18,898 bases of DNA from CALZIK01 sp046756565. GTDB lineage: Bacteria > Acidobacteriota > Thermoanaerobaculia > Multivoradales > JAHEKO01. The notes under the pieces were generated by a model. It saw only the letters and a list, made by a program, of their open reading frames with translations. It searched no databases and had not been told where the DNA came from. Both the position numbers and the translations under genes were made by a program. Positions 6,812 through 13,956 of this stretch are shown here, piece by piece. Position 1 is the stretch's first letter, and each line of letters opens with the position of its first letter. The DNA lies in NCBI GenBank assembly GCA_046756565.1, contig JBHHWO010000088.1, positions 1 to 18,898 of the forward strand, in the 5' to 3' direction.

Positions 6812-7737
6812 GCTCGCGCTGGGCCGGTAGTCGAACGAGAGCCGCCTCCGTGCTCGTGGTGCTCAGCGTGTGCGCAACGGTGCTCGGTGCGCTGGAAGTT
6901 CCGTTTCTGAGCGGCCGTGTCGTCGACCTCGCCGATCTGATCTCGCCCGACGCCGAAGGCCGGATCGACGCGACGTTGGCGGATCTCGAGGCCCGTCGGG
7001 GTCACCAGATCGCGGTGCTGACGGTCCCGTCCCTCGAGGGCGAATCCCTCGAGCAGTACTCCCTCCGTGTGGCGGAGACCTGGGGTCTGGGTCGTGCCGA
7101 GCAGGACGACGGCGTCCTTCTGTTCATCGCCCGCGACGACCGCAAGATGCGAATCGAAGTCGGCTACGGCCTCGAGCCGGATCTGACCGACGCGGAGAGT
7201 GGCCGGATCCTGCGCAACATCTTGACCCCGCGATTCCGGGCCGGCGACTTCGATGGCGGGATCGAACAGGGAGTCAACGCGATCGTGGCCACTCTCGAGG
7301 GCGACGAGGTGATACCTGCCGACCCGCCAAGCCGGGGCAACGACATGCCTGTGAGCGGGCGAATCTTCATGGGCGCCATGTTCCTGTTCGTCGTCGGCAT
7401 CTTCTCGCTGATCGCGATATTCGGTTCCGGCTGCCAGAGCTGGTTTCTGTACTTCTTTCTGATGCCCTTCTGGGGCAGCTTCCCCATGGTCATCTTCGGT
7501 CCCCGCGGCGGCGTGATCGCGCTCGGAGCGTGGGTCATCGGAGCTCCAATACTGAAGCTGCTCTTCGGCAACACTTCCTGGGGCAAGGAATGGGTCAAGA
7601 CGCATCCCGGCTGGTCGACGTGGAAATCCGGGAGCGGGGGAGGCTGGAGCAGCGGCGGCGGGTGGAGCGGTGGCGGTGGTGGTTTCTCCGGCGGAGGCGG
7701 CTCCTTCGGTGGAGGCGGGTCCTCGGGCGGCTGGTGA
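6808..7737 (+). CDS. YgcG-family TPM-domain protein with Gly-rich tail
   Basis: The gene encodes 309 residues from the ATG at 6808, with GGAGG at 6797-6801 and a 4 bp overlap with the upstream gene. An upstream in-frame start at 6568 lies within the TIKI-like gene and is rejected. A signal peptide (about 11-29, RAASVLVVLSVCATVLGAL) precedes the TPM domain. Its motifs are VVDLADLISPDAEGRI, RRGHQIAVLTVPSLEG, LGRAEQDDGVLLFIARDDRKMRIEVGYGLEPDLTDAESGRI and AGDFDGGIEQGVNAIV (up to about 161). Two to three hydrophobic segments follow (about 185-205, 211-231, 233-253), then a tail made almost only of Gly, Ser and Trp (about 275-309). This is the standard YgcG architecture. LemA, the usual partner, is absent from the window. 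Biochemical function is not settled. Confidence 0.88.
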   Translation: MSSRWAGSRTRAASVLVVLSVCATVLGALEVPFLSGRVVDLADLISPDAEGRIDATLADLEARRGHQIAVLTVPSLEGESLEQYSLRVAETWGLGRAEQDDGVLLFIARDDRKMRIEVGYGLEPDLTDAESGRILRNILTPRFRAGDFDGGIEQGVNAIVATLEGDEVIPADPPSRGNDMPVSGRIFMGAMFLFVVGIFSLIAIFGSGCQSWFLYFFLMPFWGSFPMVIFGPRGGVIALGAWVIGAPILKLLFGNTSWGKEWVKTHPGWSTWKSGSGGGWSSGGGWSGGGGGFSGGGGSFGGGGSSGGW

Positions 7738-7768
7738 GCGACTCCGAGGCGATCGAGTCGATTCAGTC

Positions 7769-7826
7769 GCGCACGTGGTGTCTCTTCGCGAGCACAGAGA
7801 GGCTCGCTTCGAGACACACGATGCGC
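7769..7826. repeat. Long interrupted hairpin downstream of the TPM operon
   Basis: A 58 nt inverted repeat keeps one register throughout. GCGCA (7769-7773) pairs with TGCGC (7822-7826), GTGTCTC (7778-7784) with GAGACAC (7811-7817), and GCGAGC (7788-7793) with GCTCGC (7802-7807). A 4x4 and a 3x3 internal loop and an 8 nt terminal loop separate them, giving 18 Watson-Crick pairs. It begins 31 bp after the ygcG-like stop. No T-run follows, so it is not a classical intrinsic terminator. It could be a structured 3' end, a protein site or a decayed mobile repeat. I see no gene in the rest of 7738-7989. Confidence 0.5.
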
Positions 7827-7929
7827 TCCTTGAGAGACCGGACCGGGGGATGCCTCTGGGTCGTCTCACCAGCAGGCCGAGGCAGGGCCCGCGGGTGTGC
7901 GCTGGGGCGGTCGATCACGCGTCAGGTAG

Positions 7930-7951
7930 CGTCGGGCCTCCGTGCCCGACG
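7930..7951. repeat. CGTCGGGC hairpin upstream of the SDR gene
   Basis: CGTCGGGC (7930-7937) pairs perfectly with GCCCGACG (7944-7951) around the 6 nt loop CTCCGT. The same two arms occur at 18617-18624 and 18655-18662. The left flank GTAGCGTCGGG (7926-7936) also recurs at 8667-8677 and, inverted, at 18656-18666. Confidence 0.45.
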
Positions 7952-7989
7952 TTCGAACTGCTCCGACTCAATCAGGACGGCGCCATTCC

Positions 7990-8670
7990 GTGAGTAGAAA
8001 GATCGTCGTCATTACCGGCGCCACCCGCGGGCTGGGGCGCGCGATGGCCCTCGGCTTCGCAGCTGCGGGCTGTGTTGTGGCCGGCTGCGGCCGGTCAGAA
8101 GAACACGTTGCCGAGCTCGCGTCGGCGTTGCCTGCGCCGCACAGGTTCCGTATTCTCGATGTCACCTCCTCCGAAGTCGGGCTGTGGGCCGAAGACGTGA
8201 TCGGGGAGTTCGGCCCGCCCGACCTTCTTCTCAACAACGCCGCCCTCATTAATGAGCCGGCGCCTCTATGGGAAGTGCCTGCCCGGATCTTTTCGGATCT
8301 GGTCGACGTCAACCTGAAAGGGGTCTTCGCGGTGTGCAAGGCGTTCCTGCCCGCGATGGTCGAGAGGGGCAGCGGCGTGATCGCGAACTTCAGCTCGGGT
8401 TGGGGCCGATCAACAGCACCTGGGATGGGACCCTACTGCGCCACCAAGTACGGCATCGAGGGCATGACCCAGACTCTGGCGCAGGAGCTACCGACCGGAA
8501 TGGCGGCGGTGCCCCTGAGCCCGGGGATCGTCGACACCGACATGCTGCGGAGCGCCTGGGGCGACGGTGCGGCGGAGCACCCGAGGCCCGAGGTCTGGGT
8601 CAAGCGGGCGGTGCCGTTCCTACTCTCGCTCGACGCCTCGGCGAACGGCAAGTCGCTGACGATCGGGTAG
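7990..8670 (+). CDS. Short-chain dehydrogenase/reductase
   Basis: This is a classical SDR of 226 residues using NAD(P)H. The cofactor motif is TGATRGLG (9-16), followed by NNAAL (82-86), the catalytic Ser in NFSSGWG (135/136), Tyr149 and Lys153 in YCATK, and PGIVDTDM. The protein ends shortly after the strand NGKSLTIG. The GTG at 7990 puts the first strand SRKIVVITGA at the N-terminus as is usual, with AGGA at 7974-7977 (spacing 12). An alternative GTG at 7942 would add 16 non-conserved residues, and a TAGCGT hexamer lies 9 nt before it, so the start is uncertain. The substrate cannot be inferred. The gene stands alone between the TPM operon and the convergent acyltransferase. Confidence 0.88.
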   Translation: MSRKIVVITGATRGLGRAMALGFAAAGCVVAGCGRSEEHVAELASALPAPHRFRILDVTSSEVGLWAEDVIGEFGPPDLLLNNAALINEPAPLWEVPARIFSDLVDVNLKGVFAVCKAFLPAMVERGSGVIANFSSGWGRSTAPGMGPYCATKYGIEGMTQTLAQELPTGMAAVPLSPGIVDTDMLRSAWGDGAAEHPRPEVWVKRAVPFLLSLDASANGKSLTIG

Positions 8671-8677
8671 CGTCGGG

Positions 8678-8709
8678 TCGGGAGGGGACACGAAAGGAAT
8701 CGTGTCCCC
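8678..8709 (-). repeat. REP-like palindrome, copy B
   Basis: A perfect 10 bp stem, GGGGACACGA (8684-8693) with TCGTGTCCCC (8700-8709), has a 6 nt loop. On the minus strand it is followed by the tag TCCCGA (8683-8678), as in copies A and C. It fills the 41 bp between the convergent SDR and acyltransferase genes and could also act as a bidirectional transcription stop, although no T-run is present. Confidence 0.8.
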
Positions 8710-8711
8710 GA

Positions 8712-9404
8712 TTACCCGTTCGAGATTGCCGAGGCCGCCTGTTCCGTCAACCGGTCCAGGGTCGCCTTGAGCTTCGCCTGAGCCTCCGCCTGTGTTTCCT
8801 TGTCGAGCCGTTTCGGATACTCGATCGGCTCTCCGATCGCGACCGCGATGCGCGAAAAGGGCTTGGGCACGATCATCCGGTCCCAGGACTTGAGCCGCCA
8901 GCAGCGCGAGGCCACGTAGCTCAACGGCACCAGCGGTGCCCTGGCGGTCTGGGCGAGAACAATCACACCGGCCTGGGCTTCGTAGATCGGGCCGCGTGAG
9001 CCGTCGGCGACCGACAGCACGGAGATACCCTCCCGGCGGACCATCCGATGGAGGGCCTTGAGTCCCGCTAGGCCTCCTCCGCCGACCGAGCCGCGGGCAA
9101 CTCGCAGGCCGGACATCTTTGCCGTGCGAGCCGCGATCTCGCCCTCCTGCGACAGGCTGGTGAGTATGCCGAGGGGCAGGCGACGCTTTGCCCAGCGTTT
9201 GCGCAGGAAGTAGCCGCAGTAGTTCGAGCGGTTGTGCCAGAAAGTGAAGACCGCTGGGCGCTTCGACTCGGCCAGCGTTCCGAGGTGCCGTTCGCCGACG
9301 ATGCTGACGACCCGACAGGTACGCAGAACGGTCGCCAGCAGCACGCGAACGAGGAGCGCCGCCGGAGCGACGAACCAGGGATACCGCCTTGCCTCGCCGG
9401 GCAC
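8712..9404 (-). CDS. DUF374-type lysophospholipid acyltransferase family protein
   Basis: The 230-residue protein starts at GTG 9404, 3 bp after the acyl carrier protein stop. An N-terminal hydrophobic helix (about 9-28) would anchor it in the membrane. Conserved blocks are FTFWHNRSN (H57), SLSQEGEIAARTAKMSGLRVARGSVGGGGLAGLKAL, VADGSRGPIYEAQAGVIVLAQ, and SWDRMIVPKPFSRIAVAIGEPI. The last block with its Trp-Asp and Pro-Phe pairs is typical of DUF374 proteins, which are related to LpxL-type and PlsC-type acyltransferases. The usual DGPRGP is DGSRGP here (134-139). The enzyme should move an acyl group to a lipid or glycolipid acceptor at the inner membrane. Its position right after an ACP gene suggests that ACP is the donor; this is inference. 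Confidence 0.82.
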   Translation of the reverse strand: MPGEARRYPWFVAPAALLVRVLLATVLRTCRVVSIVGERHLGTLAESKRPAVFTFWHNRSNYCGYFLRKRWAKRRLPLGILTSLSQEGEIAARTAKMSGLRVARGSVGGGGLAGLKALHRMVRREGISVLSVADGSRGPIYEAQAGVIVLAQTARAPLVPLSYVASRCWRLKSWDRMIVPKPFSRIAVAIGEPIEYPKRLDKETQAEAQAKLKATLDRLTEQAASAISNG

Positions 9405-9407
9405 CGA

Positions 9408-9656
9408 CTAACTCTGAGCCGGGAAACGAGCCGCTACCACCGTCAGGATGTCGCCCACGGTGCGCAGGTTGGCGACCTCTTCGTCGTCGACTTCGATGTC
9501 GAGGTTGTCTTCGATCTCGACCAGCACCTGCAGCGCTCTCGGCGAGTCGATACCGAGATCGCCGACGAGCTCGGTGGCCTCGTTGATCTCGGCCAGGGCA
9601 ACGCCGGTCTCGTGCGCCAGAATCTCGAGAACCGCCTCAGCGGGTGTGCCTGACAT
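9408..9656 (-). CDS. Dedicated acyl carrier protein
   Basis: This 82-residue acidic protein has the carrier-protein fold. Helix 1 is about 4-17, and the phosphopantetheine site LVGDLGIDSPRALQVLVEIED follows with Ser38 as the attachment point. Helix 3 is EEVANLRTVGDILTVVAARF. The residue after Ser is Pro rather than the common Leu or Met. No fab genes are nearby, so it is unlikely to be the housekeeping ACP. Its ATG shares one base with the stop of the radical SAM gene (TGATG), and the acyltransferase starts 3 bp after its stop, so the three are almost certainly one transcript. The fatty acyl-AMP ligase at 16585-18264 is a plausible loading enzyme. Confidence 0.9.
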   Translation of the reverse strand: MSGTPAEAVLEILAHETGVALAEINEATELVGDLGIDSPRALQVLVEIEDNLDIEVDDEEVANLRTVGDILTVVAARFPAQS

Positions 9657-11263
9657 CAGCCGGCGGGCGAGCTTCCGATCGTGACCAATCCGCTTCCGGC
9701 GCCGCTAGCCACCGCCGTCATCGACGGCTGCTCGGTCACGCGGGGCTCCCAGAAGCCGCCGCTCTCGTACAGGCAACGGACCTGGGCGTAGCGGAAGAGC
9801 GAGAGCATCACCGCCGGTCCGGTGTCGGGCTTTTCGGCCATGGCGGCCATGATGTCGGACCACATCTTGCGTTCCGCCGGGCTGCGCCGGATGAGCTTCT
9901 TCAGGATCGTCACGGCTTCGGCCTCGATCGGCCGCAGCGCCGCCTTGGCGGTCTGCTTGCCGGGAGCGAAGGGACCGCGCAGCGGGCCCATAGTCTCGAT
10001 CATCTGAACCATGCGCTGGGTGAACGCCTCGGGCTTGTAGAGGCTGTTGCAGAGCCACTGCAGGCCGTTGGTCATCTCTTCGCGGGTCATGTTCGTGTGG
10101 ATGATATTGGTGTCCCACGGGGTGCCCGCGACCTCGGAGCCGTCCTCGGTCAGGCGTCCGCTGGCTTCCATCCTGTCGAAGAGCGGAGTCGCGGCCGGGG
10201 CCACCAGGGCGCCGAGCGTGAAGATCGGCACCGCGTTCTCCATCGCGAAGTCGTATTGGACCTGGAAGATGTCCTTGGTGTCGTGGTCGAAGCCGACGAT
10301 CATGCCGGCGACGACCGAGATACCGTGCTCGACGAAAACGCTGATGCGCTCGCTGAGGTCGTAGCCGACGTTCTGGCGTTTCTTGGTTTCCTTCAGACTC
10401 TCGACATTCGGCGTCTCGACACCGATGAAGACCAGTGTCATGCCGGCTTCGGCCAGCATCTCCATCATCTCGGCGTCCTTGGCGGCATCGAGCGAGACCT
10501 GTGTGTTGAACGAAACCGGCCCTTCGGGGCGCGAGTTGTTCCACTCGGCCAGCGCGCCCAGGATCCCCTTCGCTGTTTTTCGCGAGGCAGTGAAGTTGTC
10601 GTCGGCCAGGAACACGGATCGATAGCCGATGTCGTAGAGGAGGTCGAGCTCGGAGATGATCTGCTCCGGCGTCTTGTGGCGCTGCTTGCGTCCGAGGTAC
10701 TCGATGACGTCGCAGAACTCGCACTCGAACGGGCACCCACGTGACGTCTGGACGCAGGCCATCAGCGCCCGATCGTTGGGGTAGAGATCCCAGCGGGGGA
10801 GCGGCGAGGTCGTGATGTCCGGCTTGTCGGCGACGTACTCGGCCTTGAAATCTCCGGATTCGAGGTCTACGAAAACCTCGTCGGCAATGCCCTCGAGCTC
10901 GCCGACCACGAGCACGTCGCAGTGCGGGCGGAGCTTCTCGGGCGAGAGCGAGGCGTACGGGCCGCCGATCACGACAGTCTTGCCCTTGGCTCGGAAAGCG
11001 TTGGCCACCTCGACCATGCGATCGCCCTGAGTGATCTTGCCGGTGATTCCGACGATCTCGGCGGGATGCTCGAAGTCGATCGGCGAGATGAACTCGTCGC
11101 AGATCGAGATGTCCCAGTCCTGGGGCGCCAGAGCGGCCACCGTGGGTGTCGCGAGATCGGCGATTCCCTGCGCGCCCGGGAAGCCCCATTGCTCGAAGAC
11201 CTCCGCGCCGAAGTAACTCGGGCACACAGGTGCCGGGTTGACCAAATACATCGACTTGCTCAT
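9656..11263 (-). CDS. B12-binding-type radical SAM enzyme
   Basis: The protein has 535 residues. The N-terminal third (about 1-145) has the Rossmann-like cobalamin-binding layout seen in VVIGGPYASLSPEKL and VGELEGIADEV. The canonical DxHxxG for lower-axial histidine is not present; the equivalent place reads DEFISP. The radical SAM domain follows with TSRGCPFECEFCDVIEYLGR, whose cysteines C177, C181 and C184 bind the 4Fe-4S cluster, then VFLADDNF and GVETPNVESLKETKK. The C-terminal about 130 residues resemble DUF4070-type tails. Relatives include the hopanoid methylase HpnP, but many members are unassigned. Methylation of a lipid or an acyl chain is only a suggestion from context. The gene follows the flippase by 42 bp. 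The start lacks a strong Shine-Dalgarno. Confidence 0.88.
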   Translation of the reverse strand: MSKSMYLVNPAPVCPSYFGAEVFEQWGFPGAQGIADLATPTVAALAPQDWDISICDEFISPIDFEHPAEIVGITGKITQGDRMVEVANAFRAKGKTVVIGGPYASLSPEKLRPHCDVLVVGELEGIADEVFVDLESGDFKAEYVADKPDITTSPLPRWDLYPNDRALMACVQTSRGCPFECEFCDVIEYLGRKQRHKTPEQIISELDLLYDIGYRSVFLADDNFTASRKTAKGILGALAEWNNSRPEGPVSFNTQVSLDAAKDAEMMEMLAEAGMTLVFIGVETPNVESLKETKKRQNVGYDLSERISVFVEHGISVVAGMIVGFDHDTKDIFQVQYDFAMENAVPIFTLGALVAPAATPLFDRMEASGRLTEDGSEVAGTPWDTNIIHTNMTREEMTNGLQWLCNSLYKPEAFTQRMVQMIETMGPLRGPFAPGKQTAKAALRPIEAEAVTILKKLIRRSPAERKMWSDIMAAMAEKPDTGPAVMLSLFRYAQVRCLYESGGFWEPRVTEQPSMTAVASGAGSGLVTIGSSPAG

Positions 11264-11273
11264 CGAAGCCGGC

Positions 11274-11279
11274 AGTCTA
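11274..11279 (-). promoter_or_regulatory. Candidate -10 hexamer TAGACT
   Basis: On the minus strand TAGACT lies 10 nt before the ATG at 11263, in the only sizeable gap (42 bp) of the six-gene cluster. It could drive the radical SAM, ACP and acyltransferase genes separately from the glycan genes. No clear -35 is seen. Confidence 0.25.
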
Positions 11280-11305
11280 ACAGAGCAGATCGACGGCTGT
11301 TCGAT

Positions 11306-12724
11306 CTAGGACCGCCTCCAGGCCCTGATCTTCCCGACGTAGAACGGCAGGACCCCGAACCCGTAGATTGTCGTTACCGCGACGGCGACCGCCATGACCG
11401 CCCAGGGGCGATCCGTCACCAGCAGGCAGCCGAGAAGCAGCGCCGCTGCGAGGGCTGCCGGAAACGGATGCTCGAGGGATTCAGCGACGCGACGAGGCCG
11501 TATCTCGAGCCTCACCATGGCCATGCTAGCGGCCACGAAGCCCGAGATCACGGTGGCCGCCGCCAGGCTCGCAGCTACGGCGCCGATACCCGCCTCCAAG
11601 CCAAGGACCGTGACGATCAGGACGAAGCCGCCCAGCCTCGATGCCGAGACCCAGAGTCGCCAGGCGGGCTCCCCGGCGGCGACCAGGGCCGGCTCGGCGA
11701 GGCGCAAGCAGGAGACGAGGCCGGCGAGACCGAGAAGGCGGAGCGGCTCGATGGAAGGCCACCACTTGTTGCCGTAGAGCGTATCCAGGAACCACGGGCC
11801 GCCGATCACGACGATCGCTACCAGCGGGACGAGGCCGGTCAGCAGATGACCCATGCCCTCGATCAGGGCTCTTCTCAGACGGCCCAAGTCCTCCTGCACC
11901 ACGGAGAAAGCGGGGAAGGTGACCCGGCTCACGAGGTGGAAGAGCCGCTCGACTGGCAAGCGGGCGATCTGCGAGGCGAGCGAGTAGTAGCCGAGGGGCT
12001 CCGTGCCGAGCCAGCGACCCACGACGAAAGCGTCGAGGTTGAGCAGGGCTCTCTCGACAAGACCGTTCAGCAGGAGCGGAGCGCCGAAGCCAAAGAGGCG
12101 CCGGAGACGCGCCGAACCGAACTCGAGCGAGGGCCTCCATCCGACGCTGCGCCAGATTAGGAGGGACTGCACCCAGCGTCGAGCTGTGAAGGCGCCGGCC
12201 AGGCTCCAGGCGCCGAATCCGAGAAGCGCCATCGCCACCCCGGTGATCCCGAAAACAACCTCGCCAGCGAGTTGCGCCGTCGAGACGGCTCTGAGGTCGA
12301 GAGACCTGAGGAGTCGAGCTCTTGGGACCACCAGTAGCGCGTTGGCGAGAAACACGCTGGACAGCAGCCGTAGCAAGGGTGCGGCTGCCGGGTTGCCGAG
12401 AAACGCCGCGATGTCGTGTGCGAAGCCGAGAGTCACCAGAGTCAGGCCCGAGTTTGCGGCCAGGATCGACCAGAACGCCGTCGAACGGTCGCGCTCGTCC
12501 AGCGGACGCATCCGAACCAGGGCCTGCGGCAGCCCTAGCTCTCCCGGAGCCTCGGCGAAGACGACGAAGATGACGCCGATGGCCAGCAGTCCGAAATCGG
12601 AGGGCGGCAGAAGCCAGCCGAGAGCCAAAAGCGAAAGCAGTCGGAACGCGCTCGCGCCGTATTCGCCGAAGCCCGACCACAGCAGGGCCCGCAGGGTCCT
12701 ACGCCGAAGAGAACGGTCGCTCAT
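11306..12724 (-). CDS. Wzx-type polysaccharide flippase
   Basis: This 472-residue integral membrane protein starts at ATG 12724, giving a 4 bp ATGA overlap with the upstream glycosyltransferase. A TTG at 12745 is possible but would overlap more. It has many hydrophobic segments (roughly 12-14) and opens with SLRRRTLRALLWSGFGEYG...LLSLLALGWLLPPSDFGLLAI, the usual N-terminus of the MOP/MATE-related polysaccharide flippases. Other family-like segments are ELGLPQALVRM, LLNLDAFVVGRWLG and LGYYSLASQIARLPVE. Wzx proteins move lipid-linked oligosaccharides across the inner membrane. Two glycosyltransferases directly upstream support this role. The substrate is unknown. It carries more arginine in cytoplasmic loops than in the predicted outside loops, as expected. 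Confidence 0.9.
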   Translation of the reverse strand: MSDRSLRRRTLRALLWSGFGEYGASAFRLLSLLALGWLLPPSDFGLLAIGVIFVVFAEAPGELGLPQALVRMRPLDERDRSTAFWSILAANSGLTLVTLGFAHDIAAFLGNPAAAPLLRLLSSVFLANALLVVPRARLLRSLDLRAVSTAQLAGEVVFGITGVAMALLGFGAWSLAGAFTARRWVQSLLIWRSVGWRPSLEFGSARLRRLFGFGAPLLLNGLVERALLNLDAFVVGRWLGTEPLGYYSLASQIARLPVERLFHLVSRVTFPAFSVVQEDLGRLRRALIEGMGHLLTGLVPLVAIVVIGGPWFLDTLYGNKWWPSIEPLRLLGLAGLVSCLRLAEPALVAAGEPAWRLWVSASRLGGFVLIVTVLGLEAGIGAVAASLAAATVISGFVAASMAMVRLEIRPRRVAESLEHPFPAALAAALLLGCLLVTDRPWAVMAVAVAVTTIYGFGVLPFYVGKIRAWRRS

Positions 12725-13953
12725 TCCCACGGTCTTCGGAGCCAACTGCCATAGCGCCGGAAGAGGGGCTCCAGAGCCGCGTCGGGGGTGAAGCCGGCGA
12801 CAGCCGACGCGAGTCGGGCCGAGAGCCCGGCTCCCGGTACGAGACGGAGGGCTCGTTCGATTGCCCGCGCGACTCGACCGGCGTCGCGCGTTTCGATCAT
12901 CAATCCGAGATCCAAGAGTCGCGTCATGGGTTCGGCCACCTGGCCGACGTCGACGGTCACAGCCGGAGTGCCGCAGGCGAGTGTTTCAAAAACGGTCCGG
13001 GGCCCGCTCTCGAACGCGGAACAACAGACGGAAGCGTCGGCACCGCGGTACACCGAAGCCAGTTCGCGACGGTCACGGGGGGCGAGAAAGCGCAGGTGAG
13101 ACTCGATTCCCAGGCTCGCGGCCCGTTTCGAGATTTCCCTGCGGAGCCGCCCGCGACCGACGAACGCGAGAAAGACCCCGGGCGTGGTGGCCGCCACGCG
13201 CTCGAAAGCGTCGACCAGCAGCAGAGGGTCCTTTTGGGCTTCCAGCCTGCCGACGAAAACGCAGATGCGAGCCCAGGTCTCGAGCTGCAACTCGGCGCGT
13301 AGCTCGAGGCGATCTCGTTCGCGCTCCTCCGGCGATCCAGGACGGAAGAGGTCGGAGTCCGCCCAAACCGGTTGGTGGAAAGTCCGCCCGGCCAGGCGTG
13401 GCATCACCTCTTCGACCCAGGCGGGGGTTCGGGGGTCGACGCCCCAGATCGAGTCGACGTCGGCCAGAGCGCGCCGTAGGACGCGGTGGTACAGGGAGCC
13501 GAAGTGTCGCCACCGGACGTCACTGCGAGCCGAGGCCAGTTCGGGCGGATGGTTGTGAAGAAAGCAGACCGAGCGGGCGAAGCGCAGCGGCCGGCAGGCG
13601 AACGGCGATTCGAAGCGATGGTACTGAACGATCCGACCGCGCGGGGTCGGACCATAGGCCCAGCCCGCAATCGCGAAGCGCAAGGACAACGGCACCAGAC
13701 GGTGTGCGTAGGGATCGGTGTCGCAGAGCAGCGGTACGAACTCCAGAGAGCGGCCGCCGAAGGAAGCGAGGGTCCTACGGCCCGGAGGTCGCGCCTGCGG
13801 ATCACGAGTCAGTCCGACAACCTCGAGTCGCCACTCTGCGGGGGCGAGCCGCAGAAAAGCGTCGAGAAACGTGTCGAAGCCGCCCAGACCCTGCCTCCAG
13901 GGGTCGAACGGGTGAACGATGGTGACGTCGATCCGGCGGTCTTTGTTCGGCAC
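12721..13953 (-). CDS. GT4-like glycosyltransferase (GT-B fold)
   Basis: The 410-residue protein starts at GTG 13953, 3 bp after the upstream glycosyltransferase stop. The N-terminal Rossmann domain begins VTIVHPFDPWRQGLGGFDTFL, with the Gly-Gly loop typical of GT-B enzymes. The C-terminal domain has ICVFVGRLEAQKDPLLLVDAF (about 230-250), FVGRGRLRREI, and the EX7E motif CSAFESGPRTVFETLACGTP (E315 and E323), which binds the nucleotide-sugar donor. It should add a sugar to a growing lipid-linked glycan at the inner face of the membrane. Donor and linkage cannot be told. It overlaps the flippase by 4 bp. Confidence 0.9.
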   Translation of the reverse strand: MPNKDRRIDVTIVHPFDPWRQGLGGFDTFLDAFLRLAPAEWRLEVVGLTRDPQARPPGRRTLASFGGRSLEFVPLLCDTDPYAHRLVPLSLRFAIAGWAYGPTPRGRIVQYHRFESPFACRPLRFARSVCFLHNHPPELASARSDVRWRHFGSLYHRVLRRALADVDSIWGVDPRTPAWVEEVMPRLAGRTFHQPVWADSDLFRPGSPEERERDRLELRAELQLETWARICVFVGRLEAQKDPLLLVDAFERVAATTPGVFLAFVGRGRLRREISKRAASLGIESHLRFLAPRDRRELASVYRGADASVCCSAFESGPRTVFETLACGTPAVTVDVGQVAEPMTRLLDLGLMIETRDAGRVARAIERALRLVPGAGLSARLASAVAGFTPDAALEPLFRRYGSWLRRPWE

Positions 13954-13956
13954 GTT

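Noticed and set aside
7640..7735. GGC/GGT-rich tandem-like repeat
   Set aside because: It is the coding sequence of the Gly/Ser/Trp-rich tail normal for YgcG-family proteins, not a separate repeat element.
9705..11225. A 506-codon minus-strand open frame inside the radical SAM gene
   Set aside because: It is an alternate frame of a gene with clear catalytic motifs, and its product is Arg/Gly-rich and low-complexity.
10922..12160. A 412-codon plus-strand open frame opposite the radical SAM and flippase genes
   Set aside because: It spans two well supported minus-strand genes and has no recognisable fold. High third-position GC explains the lack of antisense stops.
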